Of a DNA stretch of 64,000 nt, positions 57,765 through 64,000 are shown one piece after another. The stretch spans positions 2,677,001 to 2,741,000 of the forward strand of contig NZ_AP013294.1 of the NCBI RefSeq assembly GCF_000829195.1, written 5' to 3'. Source of the stretch: Bacillus sp. OxB-1 (GTDB lineage: Bacteria; Bacillota; Bacilli; Bacillales_A; Planococcaceae). Each line of letters begins with the position of its first letter. Positions within the stretch are counted from its first letter, which is position 1. The notes beneath the pieces are model-generated. The model was not told the origin of the DNA, did not search any database, and was given only the letters and a program-made list of their open reading frames with translations. The position numbers and the translations under genes are program-made.

Positions 57765-58934
57765 TTAAAGTATCTTGTTCAAAATCACGTCAGCCGCTTT
57801 CGTCGCCCCACCCGCATCCCGCAACGTTCTCGACAATTCCTTGGCACGTTTCAAATACGCCGCGTCCACTAGCACCTCGGCCACGGCCGCTTCCAAATCT
57901 TTCGGCTTCTTCCCTTTCAGCATGACCCCGGCCCCAAGCCCCACAACCCGCTCAGCCACCATTCGCTGTTCACCATGCTGGGGAAATAAAACCAACGGAA
58001 CCCCGAAAAACAGACTTTCATTCACACTGTTCATACCGCTATGTGTAATAAAAACATCCGCCCGCTGCAATATCGCCAGCTGATCGACAGACTGTTTCAC
58101 TGTGAAATTCCCCGGGATGCCGCCAAGGGAGGAAATGTCTGTTTTCCCGCCAACCGACATGACGACCTCATACTCCTTCCCTGCGAAGGCCCGTATACAG
58201 TTACGGTAAAAGTCGTGATTTTGATTCAACACGGTACCAAGAGAGACATAGATCACTTTCCTGCTCTTTTTCTCTTTCACTGTCAATGGCAGATTGATCG
58301 AAGGTCCAACAAAAGCGTATCGGTCAGAAAAGGTATCCGCCATCGGTTGAAATTCCTTCGAAGTGTAAACAATGGTGTCCGTTTCGTTGTCATTTTGAAT
58401 GATTGATATGAAATTCTCCACCTTGTAGCCATGGTCCCGAAGCAATCGGATTTTCTTATTGATCCTCGGCATCCCTACAATCATTTTTCCTATTTCCCAC
58501 AAACTCCGCTTCATCAGCTTGGCGGTATGCTTATTGAACGCGAACGTGGTCGTCGAACAAATATAAGGGATTCCTAGTTTCATGGCAAATAGCTTCCCCC
58601 AGAAGCAAATGGAATCCGAAACGATGCAATCCGGCTCGATTTCCCTTAACTCCTGGCAAACCTTTTCATCCATCGCGATCGTCGTATCGGCCACCATTTC
58701 GATCAACGCAGCAAAATCCTTCCCGGCCTTGCGTTCCAGCTCTTCCTCGGACAGCGGAGGCAAGAAATCGTCGCACGCAATAAAAACAGCGCCCGCCGCT
58801 TCTATCCGCTCCTGAAATTCCACAAACGAATAATACCAAACTTGATGGCCCCGCTTCACCAACTCGGCCACAACCGGGATGGTCGGGTTCGTATGTCCGT
58901 GGGCGGGTATCGAAAAGAAGACGATCTTGCTCAT
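57765..58934 (-). CDS. GT1-family glycosyltransferase (macrolide/UGT type)
   Basis: A 389-residue GT-B enzyme of the MGT/YjiC group: IPAHGHTNPTIPVVAEL at the N-terminal acceptor side, ISLGTV-like VIYVSLGTVLNQN, and the donor-binding HSGMNSVNESLFFGVPLVLFPQHGEQ (the His...Gln/Glu motif for UDP-sugar). Such enzymes glycosylate macrolides, flavonoids or lipids. It overlaps the XRE-AbrB regulator gene upstream by 4 bp, so that regulator probably controls it. The acceptor is unknown. Confidence 0.9.
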   Translation of the reverse strand: MSKIVFFSIPAHGHTNPTIPVVAELVKRGHQVWYYSFVEFQERIEAAGAVFIACDDFLPPLSEEELERKAGKDFAALIEMVADTTIAMDEKVCQELREIEPDCIVSDSICFWGKLFAMKLGIPYICSTTTFAFNKHTAKLMKRSLWEIGKMIVGMPRINKKIRLLRDHGYKVENFISIIQNDNETDTIVYTSKEFQPMADTFSDRYAFVGPSINLPLTVKEKKSRKVIYVSLGTVLNQNHDFYRNCIRAFAGKEYEVVMSVGGKTDISSLGGIPGNFTVKQSVDQLAILQRADVFITHSGMNSVNESLFFGVPLVLFPQHGEQRMVAERVVGLGAGVMLKGKKPKDLEAAVAEVLVDAAYLKRAKELSRTLRDAGGATKAADVILNKIL

Positions 58935-59380
58935 TCCGGATCATCCGCCTTCAATTCGCTTTTCCGGATCAGTTCGGCGAATTCCAGAAACCCTTCACTT
59001 TTCAAAACGGCGATCCCTTTCGTCTCGTCCTCTCCCAAAATGACGAGTTTATCACCCGCTTGGATGCGGTACAGATCCCGTGCCTGTTTCGGAATGACAA
59101 TCTGGCCCCGCTCCCCCACCTTGACGACACCGAAAAACCGCTTCCCCTTCGGAGCGAGATGATTCGCTTCTTCCTCACTCATACTCTGGGACAATTCATC
59201 CAATGTCACTTGGAAAACATCGCTCAAAATCTTGCATTTATAAATATCCGGCAAGGCCTCCCCATTTTCCCACTTCGCTACGGTCTGCCGCGAAACATCC
59301 ACCTTTTCCGCCAACTGTTCCTGACTCAATCTGTTCCTTTTACGCAACACGCGGATATTCATACCGATCATATTTTTCAT
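58931..59380 (-). CDS. XRE-AbrB fusion transcriptional regulator
   Basis: A 149-residue protein. The N-terminal Cro/XRE helix-turn-helix (LRKRNRLSQEQLAEKVDVSRQTVAKWENGE) is joined by a linker to a SpoVT/AbrB swapped-hairpin domain (FFGVVKVGERGQIVIPKQARDLYRIQAGDKLVIL). Both domains bind DNA, so the protein could read two sites. ATG at 59380 is favoured; an ATG three codons further is possible. It is coupled to the glycosyltransferase by an ATGA overlap, which suggests dedicated control. Confidence 0.87.
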   Translation of the reverse strand: MKNMIGMNIRVLRKRNRLSQEQLAEKVDVSRQTVAKWENGEALPDIYKCKILSDVFQVTLDELSQSMSEEEANHLAPKGKRFFGVVKVGERGQIVIPKQARDLYRIQAGDKLVILGEDETKGIAVLKSEGFLEFAELIRKSELKADDPE

Positions 59381-59469
59381 CTCCTTATCTCCCAATATAA
59401 AGGAGTCTAGGGGCGAAATCTATCAACGATCCGTAACATTTCTTGTTATAAATCGTGGCAACCCTCCTT

Positions 59470-59538
59470 GGAGACAGTTACCAGTATAATTCAGACAAAA
59501 TTCAGAATTGAGCAAGATTTGCGCAGGTGACTGTCACC
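59470..59538. repeat. 69-bp palindromic repeat, copy 2
   Basis: GGAGACAGTTACC at the left end (two changes from copy 1) and GGTGACTGTCACC at the right, with the same AATTCAGACA...GAATTG core. It lies 3 bp past the stop of the ABC-2 permease gene. Confidence 0.82.
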
Positions 59539-59541
59539 ACT

Positions 59542-60147
59542 TCAGAACGCCTTTCGCTGGTAAATGATTGTCGTCGTTATCCAGGAAAGCGCGTAAAGTG
59601 TCATAATCAAAAAGGCTGCTCCCGTATACAAAACCGGTATGGACAAATTGTCGATGAATTGAGTGATGGCCGTTGCATGTTTGGCTAAAAATATTACCGT
59701 TTGCGGCCCGATGCCTGCCAACAAGAGAAAACTGATGAGCACAGCCGCGGAAATGTATCCGGGTTTGAATATATAAAACAACGGAAAAGTGAACGAAGCG
59801 AATAATAAAAATAAGCCGCTGCCCAACCCGATATCCATCATCGCAAACGGTTTATTCAGCACAAATAGCGCCAGACTTGTCACTCCGATGGACAACATCA
59901 TATACACGATGGCTCCAAGATAGCGTGAGGCGACGATCTCGTTACGTGTATAGGGCAAGGAATTCAGTAAAATATTTGTCTCCGCTTTTTCATCGTACGC
60001 ATACGTATTAAACGGGATGAAAATGCTCGCGACGAGAAAAATCAGCGCCGGGTGCGAGTCCATGATGATAAAAAAAACGATAAAAGGGATAAAGACGAGC
60101 AGCTGTCTTTTCTGTAGGATAACATCGCGCCTAATCAAGTTAAACAT
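59542..60147 (-). CDS. ABC-2 type permease
   Basis: A 201-residue protein with six transmembrane helices (QLLVFIPFIVFFIIMD; ALIFLVASIFIPFNTYAY; YMMLSIGVTSLALFVL; LFLLFASFTFPLFYIF; AAVLISFLLLAGIGP; LIMTLYALSWITTTII). The segment DEKAETNILLNSLPYTRNEIVASRY is the typical cytoplasmic loop of YtrC/BcrB-like permeases. It is last in a GntR-ATPase-permease operon and overlaps the ATPase gene by 8 bp. The substrate is likely a cell-wall antibiotic or lipid. Confidence 0.85.
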   Translation of the reverse strand: MFNLIRRDVILQKRQLLVFIPFIVFFIIMDSHPALIFLVASIFIPFNTYAYDEKAETNILLNSLPYTRNEIVASRYLGAIVYMMLSIGVTSLALFVLNKPFAMMDIGLGSGLFLLFASFTFPLFYIFKPGYISAAVLISFLLLAGIGPQTVIFLAKHATAITQFIDNLSIPVLYTGAAFLIMTLYALSWITTTIIYQRKAF

Positions 60148-61006
60148 AGCTATTCCTTCCTTTCATGTAGTACATGATATCTTCCAAAGATGCCCGTTCC
60201 ATAACGACAGAGTCTCCGAAAATCTGTTGCACCGCCCGGACATTATCCGTCAGTGCCTCAAATCCAGTCGGCGCTTGATGAATATGAACGAATTCTTTTT
60301 CCGTATCCCGGTCCAACAGTTCATTTCTCCCTTTGACAAGCGCAAAGTTTTCGGCTACATCGTGAATGGATTGATTGAACACCAATTCCCCTTCCTGGAT
60401 GAAGGCGATGTAATCTGCAATCCGATTCAAATCTGTCGTAATATGGGTGGAGAAAAATATGGTTCGGTTGCCATCCACCATTAATTCCTGTAAAAGCTCC
60501 AACAGCTCCCGCCTGAAAATCGGGTCCAACCCCGCGGTCGGCTCATCCATGATGATCAGCTCCGCATGATGCGACAGCGCAATTGCTAAGGAGGCCTTCA
60601 TCTGCATCCCCTTCGAGAATTTCTTCACCGATTTGTTCAGCGGCAATTCGAATTGGTTGATATACCGATTAAATAAGGCATCATCCCATCGTTTGTAAGC
60701 CGGCGCCACAATCCGTTTGATATCTTTCAAATTCAGCCCTTCAAAAAACACATTGCCGTCGTAGACAAACCCGATGCGCTCCTTGATCGCCTTTTCATGC
60801 GTTGCGTAGTCCAAGCCGAACAACTTCACCTCGCCGGCATCCGGCCTTAATAAATTCATCATCATTTTGATCGTCGTCGACTTCCCGGCCCCATTCGCTC
60901 CGATGAAACCGGTGACAAAGCCTTGCTTCACTTGCAAATCGATATTTTTTACAGAGAAGCCTTTAAAATGCTTGGTTACATTTGTTAATTCAACCACATG
61001 TTCCAT
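60140..61006 (-). CDS. ABC-2 transporter ATP-binding protein (YtrB-like)
   Basis: A 288-residue ATPase with Walker A GANGAGKSTTIK, signature KFSKGMQMKASLAIAL (SKGM instead of SGGQ, as in YtrB-like proteins), Walker B LIIMDEPTAGLDP and H-loop STHI. A C-terminal domain of about 80 residues follows. ATG at 61006 is 8 bp after GAGGAG, within the end of the GntR gene. It powers the adjacent ABC-2 permease. Confidence 0.9.
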   Translation of the reverse strand: MEHVVELTNVTKHFKGFSVKNIDLQVKQGFVTGFIGANGAGKSTTIKMMMNLLRPDAGEVKLFGLDYATHEKAIKERIGFVYDGNVFFEGLNLKDIKRIVAPAYKRWDDALFNRYINQFELPLNKSVKKFSKGMQMKASLAIALSHHAELIIMDEPTAGLDPIFRRELLELLQELMVDGNRTIFFSTHITTDLNRIADYIAFIQEGELVFNQSIHDVAENFALVKGRNELLDRDTEKEFVHIHQAPTGFEALTDNVRAVQQIFGDSVVMERASLEDIMYYMKGRNSYV

Positions 61007-61011
61007 CCCCA

Positions 61012-61383
61012 TCACTCCTCATTTAAAATTTTCAATAGCTGTTGCAGTTCGTCCAGGGATAGGCCGATTTCCCTGCTATTTGTAATGACCGCGCTCAACT
61101 GTTCCTCAATGACCTTCAACTTCTTCTCCCGGATGACTTCCAGATTCTGCTCTGCGATAAAAGAGCCTTTGCCGACAATGGAATAGATGAAACCCGCTTT
61201 TTCCAACTCCTCATAGGCCCGCTTCGTCGTAATGACACTGATCTGCAAATCCTTGGCGAGCTGGCGGATGGAAGGCAATGCCGCCCCCTCCTGCAACTCC
61301 CCCGCTAAAATGGACGATTTGATCTGCTTCGTAATCTGTTCATAAATCGGCTCCTTCGAACTGTTGGAAATAATAATCTGCAT
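61012..61383 (-). CDS. GntR-family regulator (YtrA subfamily)
   Basis: A 123-residue winged-helix protein, PIYEQITKQIKSSILAGELQEGAALPSIRQLAKDLQISVITTKRAYEELEKAG, with a short C-terminal dimerisation region, the size of the YtrA group. YtrA-type repressors control ABC transporter operons and respond to cell-wall antibiotics. A 33-bp operator lies just upstream. It overlaps the ATPase frame at its stop. Confidence 0.92.
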   Translation of the reverse strand: MQIIISNSSKEPIYEQITKQIKSSILAGELQEGAALPSIRQLAKDLQISVITTKRAYEELEKAGFIYSIVGKGSFIAEQNLEVIREKKLKVIEEQLSAVITNSREIGLSLDELQQLLKILNEE

Positions 61384-61401
61384 GCAATCCCTCTTCTTCT
61401 T

Positions 61402-61434
61402 GTATAGTGTATATATACTTTATATACACTATAC
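61402..61434. promoter_or_regulatory. YtrA-type operator
   Basis: Two perfect 14-bp arms, GTATAGTGTATATA and its complement, separated by TACTT. It lies 19 bp before the GntR start and must overlap the promoter, so the regulator probably represses its own operon. Confidence 0.8.
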
Positions 61435-61465
61435 ACAGTTAATCTGTTTTCTGCAACCTCTACTT

Positions 61466-61537
61466 GGTGACAGTGGTCACCAATACAATTCAGACACTAT
61501 TCTGAATTGGGTCGGATTTGCGCAGGTGACTGTCACC
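61466..61537. repeat. 72-bp palindromic repeat, copy 3
   Basis: GGTGACAGTGGTCACC at the left (three extra bases), GGTGACTGTCACC at the right and the same core (AATTCAGACACTATTCTGAATTGG). It lies between the GntR operator and the MOSC relic. Confidence 0.85.
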
Positions 61538-61558
61538 ATTTCATTGTCAGCATTTCAT

Positions 61559-61606
61559 AAAAAAAGTGTTCAATGGGAATGAGTTTCCCGTTGAACACTT
61601 TTTTTG
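61559..61606. terminator. Bidirectional intrinsic terminator
   Basis: AAAAAAGTGTTCAA-N-GGGAA pairs with TTCCC-N-TTGAACACTTTTTT; strong T-runs on both strands. Confidence 0.9.
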
Positions 61607-61627
61607 AAAAATAGATAAATATATTGC

Positions 61628-62089
61628 TTATCCTTTTACCCCTTCCAAATTAGCAATCCGCTTTTGGATCGACTTGCGCCATTCCTCCGCAAGTGCCTCG
61701 ACAGCGGCAATCCGTTTCAGCGCTTCTATATTCCGCGGCTGGTGAAAATAGACTTCATTGCCGAACTGGATGGAAACGTTAGCTGGATGCTGTTCGAGCA
61801 AGGTAATGGTCGAATCTCTTCTTACGATCCCTTCCTCCAACACTCTGCATAAATAGCCGGTATAGCCCGTTTCTATCATCCGTTTCATGAGCTGCGGCAA
61901 TCCGGTCCTTTTTGAAATCGTACTGCAGGGCACCCGGCCTTGCGTCACTTGGATGACCACCTCTCCGACCCGGAAGATATCGCCGATGAATACGTCCGTT
62001 TCGAGCATATTTATCACTGTCAAATTCTCTCCAAATGTCGCATCTGGCAAAGATTTTCGGAATTCCGCTTCCCACTGCGCATAATGCAA
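61628..62089 (-). pseudogene. MOSC-domain protein, 5'-truncated
   Basis: The frame gives the C-terminal two thirds of a MOSC protein of the YiiM/YflK kind: PDATFGENLTVINMLETDVFIGDIFRVGEVVIQVTQGRVPCSTISKR includes the conserved Cys. Family proteins have about 60-70 more residues before this point. Upstream the frame closes at a TAA within a few codons into AT-rich sequence, and TTG at 62089 has no ribosome site. MOSC domains carry molybdenum-cofactor sulfur. This copy has lost its start. Confidence 0.68.
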
Positions 62090-62215
62090 ATAATAAAAAT
62101 ATTGTTTGTAAAATTATTGACAATCCACTAACTTCGCTTTACTATGTTTGTTTTTGATTAAACAATTATTAAATTCGTTTGCTGTATTTCATTATTGATA
62201 GGATGTGTATATGCG

Positions 62216-62971
62216 GTGGATATTTCAGATCAGTTTTGGAACGCCACGTTGGATGAACTGAAACAGGGATATAGGGAAGAGGCGAATTCCTATACTTGCC
62301 TGTTATGCGGGGAGGAAATTGAAAAAGGGATCATATACCCGGTTGATGGGATCTTTTACGAAGCAGAGCGATATATCCGGATTCATATCGAGCGTACCCA
62401 CCAATCCGTTTTTGAGTATCTCCTGAATTTGGATAAGAAACTGACAGGGCTTACCGATCATCAGAATCTCCTGCTCCGTCATTTTTACGAGGGGAAGAGC
62501 GATAAAGAGATCCAAACGGAAATGGGGATCGGCAGCACTTCCACAATTAGGCATCACCGTTTTTCATTAAAAGAGAAAGAGCGCCAGGCGAAGACCTTTT
62601 TAGCGATCATGGAGCTGTTAAAGGAAAAAGATCAATACGCGCCAGCCTTTGTCCCGCCCCATAAAACAGCCAAAATGGTCGATGATCGCTATGCCGTCAC
62701 GGAAGAGGAGCGACGTGAGATCGTCCAAAAGTTTTTACCGGAAGGGACCCAAGGCCGATTGACCAAATTCCCGCCTAAAGAAAAACAGCGATATATCGTT
62801 CTGCGGGAAATGGCCAAACGATTCGATCGTGACACGACCTATACCGAACATGAAGTCAATCAAATGTTGGAAAGTATGTATGACGATTATATAAAGATTC
62901 GGCGCTATTTAATCGAATATGGCTTTTTAGGAAGAAAGCCCGATGGAAGTCAATATTGGCTGAACCAATAA
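62216..62971 (+). CDS. DUF2087-domain transcriptional-regulator-like protein
   Basis: A 251-residue protein. An N-terminal zinc-binding-like stretch (YTCLLCGEEIEKG) is followed by a LuxR/sigma-like helix-turn-helix (LTDHQNLLLRHFYEGKSDKEIQTEMGIGSTSTIRHHRFSLKE) and a C-terminal DUF2087 domain (GRLTKFPPKEKQRYIVLREMAKRFDRDTTYTEHEVNQML). GTG at 62216 is favoured over an upstream TTG. It is followed 18 bp later by a GIY-YIG gene, its common companion. The function is not established. Confidence 0.8.
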   Translation: MDISDQFWNATLDELKQGYREEANSYTCLLCGEEIEKGIIYPVDGIFYEAERYIRIHIERTHQSVFEYLLNLDKKLTGLTDHQNLLLRHFYEGKSDKEIQTEMGIGSTSTIRHHRFSLKEKERQAKTFLAIMELLKEKDQYAPAFVPPHKTAKMVDDRYAVTEEERREIVQKFLPEGTQGRLTKFPPKEKQRYIVLREMAKRFDRDTTYTEHEVNQMLESMYDDYIKIRRYLIEYGFLGRKPDGSQYWLNQ

Positions 62972-62989
62972 GAGTAAGGAGTGGCCCAA

Positions 62990-63346
62990 ATGGAGAGAAA
63001 AAAGCAGTTAAAACAGATGTACAAGGAAACCCCGATAGAAGGCGGCATTTTTCAAATAAAAAATAATGAAAACGGTAAACTATTCGTCGGCAGCACAAGG
63101 AATTTCAAAACAATAAACGGACTGAAATTCAGTTTGGAAGCCGGCACTGCCCCACCGACAACTACAGAACTTCAGCAAGACTGGAGTCATTTTGGCGCAA
63201 GTGCGTTCAGCATCGACAAACTTGAAACTCTCAAAAAGAAAGACGAACCATACTTTAATGAAAAAGAAGCATTGCAGGAAATGGAAAACAAATGGCTAGA
63301 CCAGCTTCAACCTTATGGCGAAAGAGGATACAACCGAAAGAAGTAA
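62990..63346 (+). CDS. GIY-YIG nuclease-family protein
   Basis: A 118-residue protein with GGIFQIKNNENGKLFVGSTRNF, a degenerate GIY-YIG motif (GIF...FVG), and a later Glu and Asn where the family has metal and catalytic residues. The first Tyr and the second Tyr of the motif are replaced by Phe, so nuclease activity is doubtful. ATG at 62990 lies 8 bp after AAGGAGTG. It is coupled in position to the DUF2087 gene. Confidence 0.8.
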   Translation: MERKKQLKQMYKETPIEGGIFQIKNNENGKLFVGSTRNFKTINGLKFSLEAGTAPPTTTELQQDWSHFGASAFSIDKLETLKKKDEPYFNEKEALQEMENKWLDQLQPYGERGYNRKK

Positions 63347-63361
63347 CGCAGCGACAAAAAT

Positions 63362-63405
63362 ACACCTCCCTTCGATCGCTATTCCAGCCGATCAAGGGGA
63401 GGTGT
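63362..63405. terminator. Long hairpin after GIY-YIG gene
   Basis: ACACCTCCC and GGGAGGTGT, plus inner CGATC/GATCG pairs, 16 bp past the stop. No T-run follows on the plus strand, so it is a terminator of uncertain strength. Confidence 0.5.
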
Positions 63406-63522
63406 CCGTATGGTAGAGCAGCAAGTTTCTTGCTCCTCAATCATTCATCTTTTGATATAAATAGAGCATTTGCTGCTGCTCCTCCAATTGCGGTGACAAT
63501 TGCACCTTCCGCCTGGCGTCTT

Positions 63523-63535
63523 GGTGACAGTCACC
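63523..63535. repeat. Solo end of the palindromic repeat family
   Basis: GGTGACAGTCACC, identical to the left end of copy 1 at 55152, without a right half. A degenerate relative (GGTGACAATTGCACC) lies 18 bp before it. Confidence 0.6.
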
Positions 63536-63549
63536 TCATAAAGCTGTCT

Positions 63550-64000
63550 TCATCGGATCACTTCAAATAAAACCGCAAGCCCGATTCCGCCGGCACTACC
63601 AATTGCGGCGAGCACATAATTTACGTCCTGCCTTCTCTGCACTTCATAAAAAAGTCGCGTCACTAAAATGGCTCCCGAGGCGCCGTAAGGATGGCCTGTC
63701 GTCAACGCACCGCCGGATACATTCAATTTCCCGTACGGAATCGACAGTTCCGTAGCGCATGCAATCATTTTAGATGCAAATGCTTCGTTGATTTCAATCA
63801 AATCGATATCTTCCATCGTCAATCCGTTACGTGCCAACAATGCTCGAATGGCCGGGATCGGCGACATGCCCGGATAATTCGGATGGATTCCGCTCACTTC
63901 ACTGTCCGCGAAGCGAAGCACTGCGCGCATGCCGAGTTCCGCGGCCAATTGTTCTTCCATGACGACAACCGCGGCAGCACCATCATGAATGCCGCAACTG
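63550..64000 (-). CDS. Thiolase-family protein (partial)
   Basis: The C-terminal half of a thiolase runs off the right edge. It reads HDGAAAVVVMEE, INEAFASKMIA (NEAF loop), SGGALTTGHPYGASGAI (catalytic His region) and AAIGSAGGIGLAVLFE. Degradative thiolases have a second Cys in CxGGGxG at this last motif; here the aligned position appears to be Gly, so its chemistry may differ. The nucleophile Cys lies outside the window. It may act in acyl-CoA metabolism. Confidence 0.85.
   Translation of the reverse strand, partial: SCGIHDGAAAVVVMEEQLAAELGMRAVLRFADSEVSGIHPNYPGMSPIPAIRALLARNGLTMEDIDLIEINEAFASKMIACATELSIPYGKLNVSGGALTTGHPYGASGAILVTRLFYEVQRRQDVNYVLAAIGSAGGIGLAVLFEVIR

Overview
The window looks like the chromosome of a Gram-positive Bacillales bacterium, most likely of the Planococcaceae (Sporosarcina-like); the genus is an inference. 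The reasons are strong AGGAGG-type ribosome sites with many TTG and GTG starts, sigma-A and sigma-B type promoters, a qoxABCD quinol oxidase, and a block matching the Bacillus subtilis citB neighbourhood (yneP, yneQ, aconitase, yneK, ccdC, ccdA). I found no tRNA, rRNA, CRISPR array or intact transposase. Small interspersed repeats and gene relics are frequent.

Layout. 0-6 kb: a minus-strand lipid/acyl-CoA operon (TetR regulator, acyl-CoA ligase, MaoC hydratase, KASIII-like enzyme, ABC solute-binding lipoprotein) beside a decayed MalT/BTAD-type activator. 6-17.7 kb: yneQ-yneP, a 0.6-kb minisatellite, aconitase with a hairpin-rich leader, a nicotinamidase-type hydrolase, SMR efflux, a sigma-B type GlsB gene, Sco, a YvrJ/DUF2922/DUF1659 trio, YneK and a ccdA-thioredoxin-ccdC operon. 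17.3-26 kb: YolD and a Y-family polymerase with matching SOS boxes, ilvA, an MFS carrier, a broken Rpn gene, and a GGDEF/solute-binding pair. 26-35.2 kb: a PLD-helicase-DUF3427/Nudix pair, a hydroxyacid dehydrogenase, PadR-DUF2812, and a cluster of gene relics. 35.4-39.5 kb: qoxABCD, interrupted by a 157-bp repeat. 39.9-42.4 kb: an isolated phage-type replication trio. 42.7-46 kb: SLH and leucine-rich-repeat surface proteins, the latter frameshifted. 46-51.6 kb: an ECF-sigma envelope-stress module and an embedded type I toxin-antitoxin locus. 51.7-64 kb: a PheC-like binding protein, HelD, an RNA-leader-controlled small protein, two ABC systems, a glycosyltransferase with its XRE-AbrB regulator, DUF2087/GIY-YIG genes and a partial thiolase.

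The most interesting system is at 46.0-51.6 kb. A polysaccharide deacetylase, an ECF sigma factor and a membrane protein form one operon, and an OatA-like O-acyltransferase lies nearby. Near-identical ECF promoters (32 of 34 bases) precede the deacetylase and the acyltransferase, giving an autoregulated cell-wall modification regulon resembling SigV. The presumed anti-sigma factor carries an ectodomain shaped like a type I signal peptidase without its catalytic lysine. Between the two promoters lies a type I toxin-antitoxin locus holding two copies of a cloverleaf-like element whose differences preserve base pairing at five positions.
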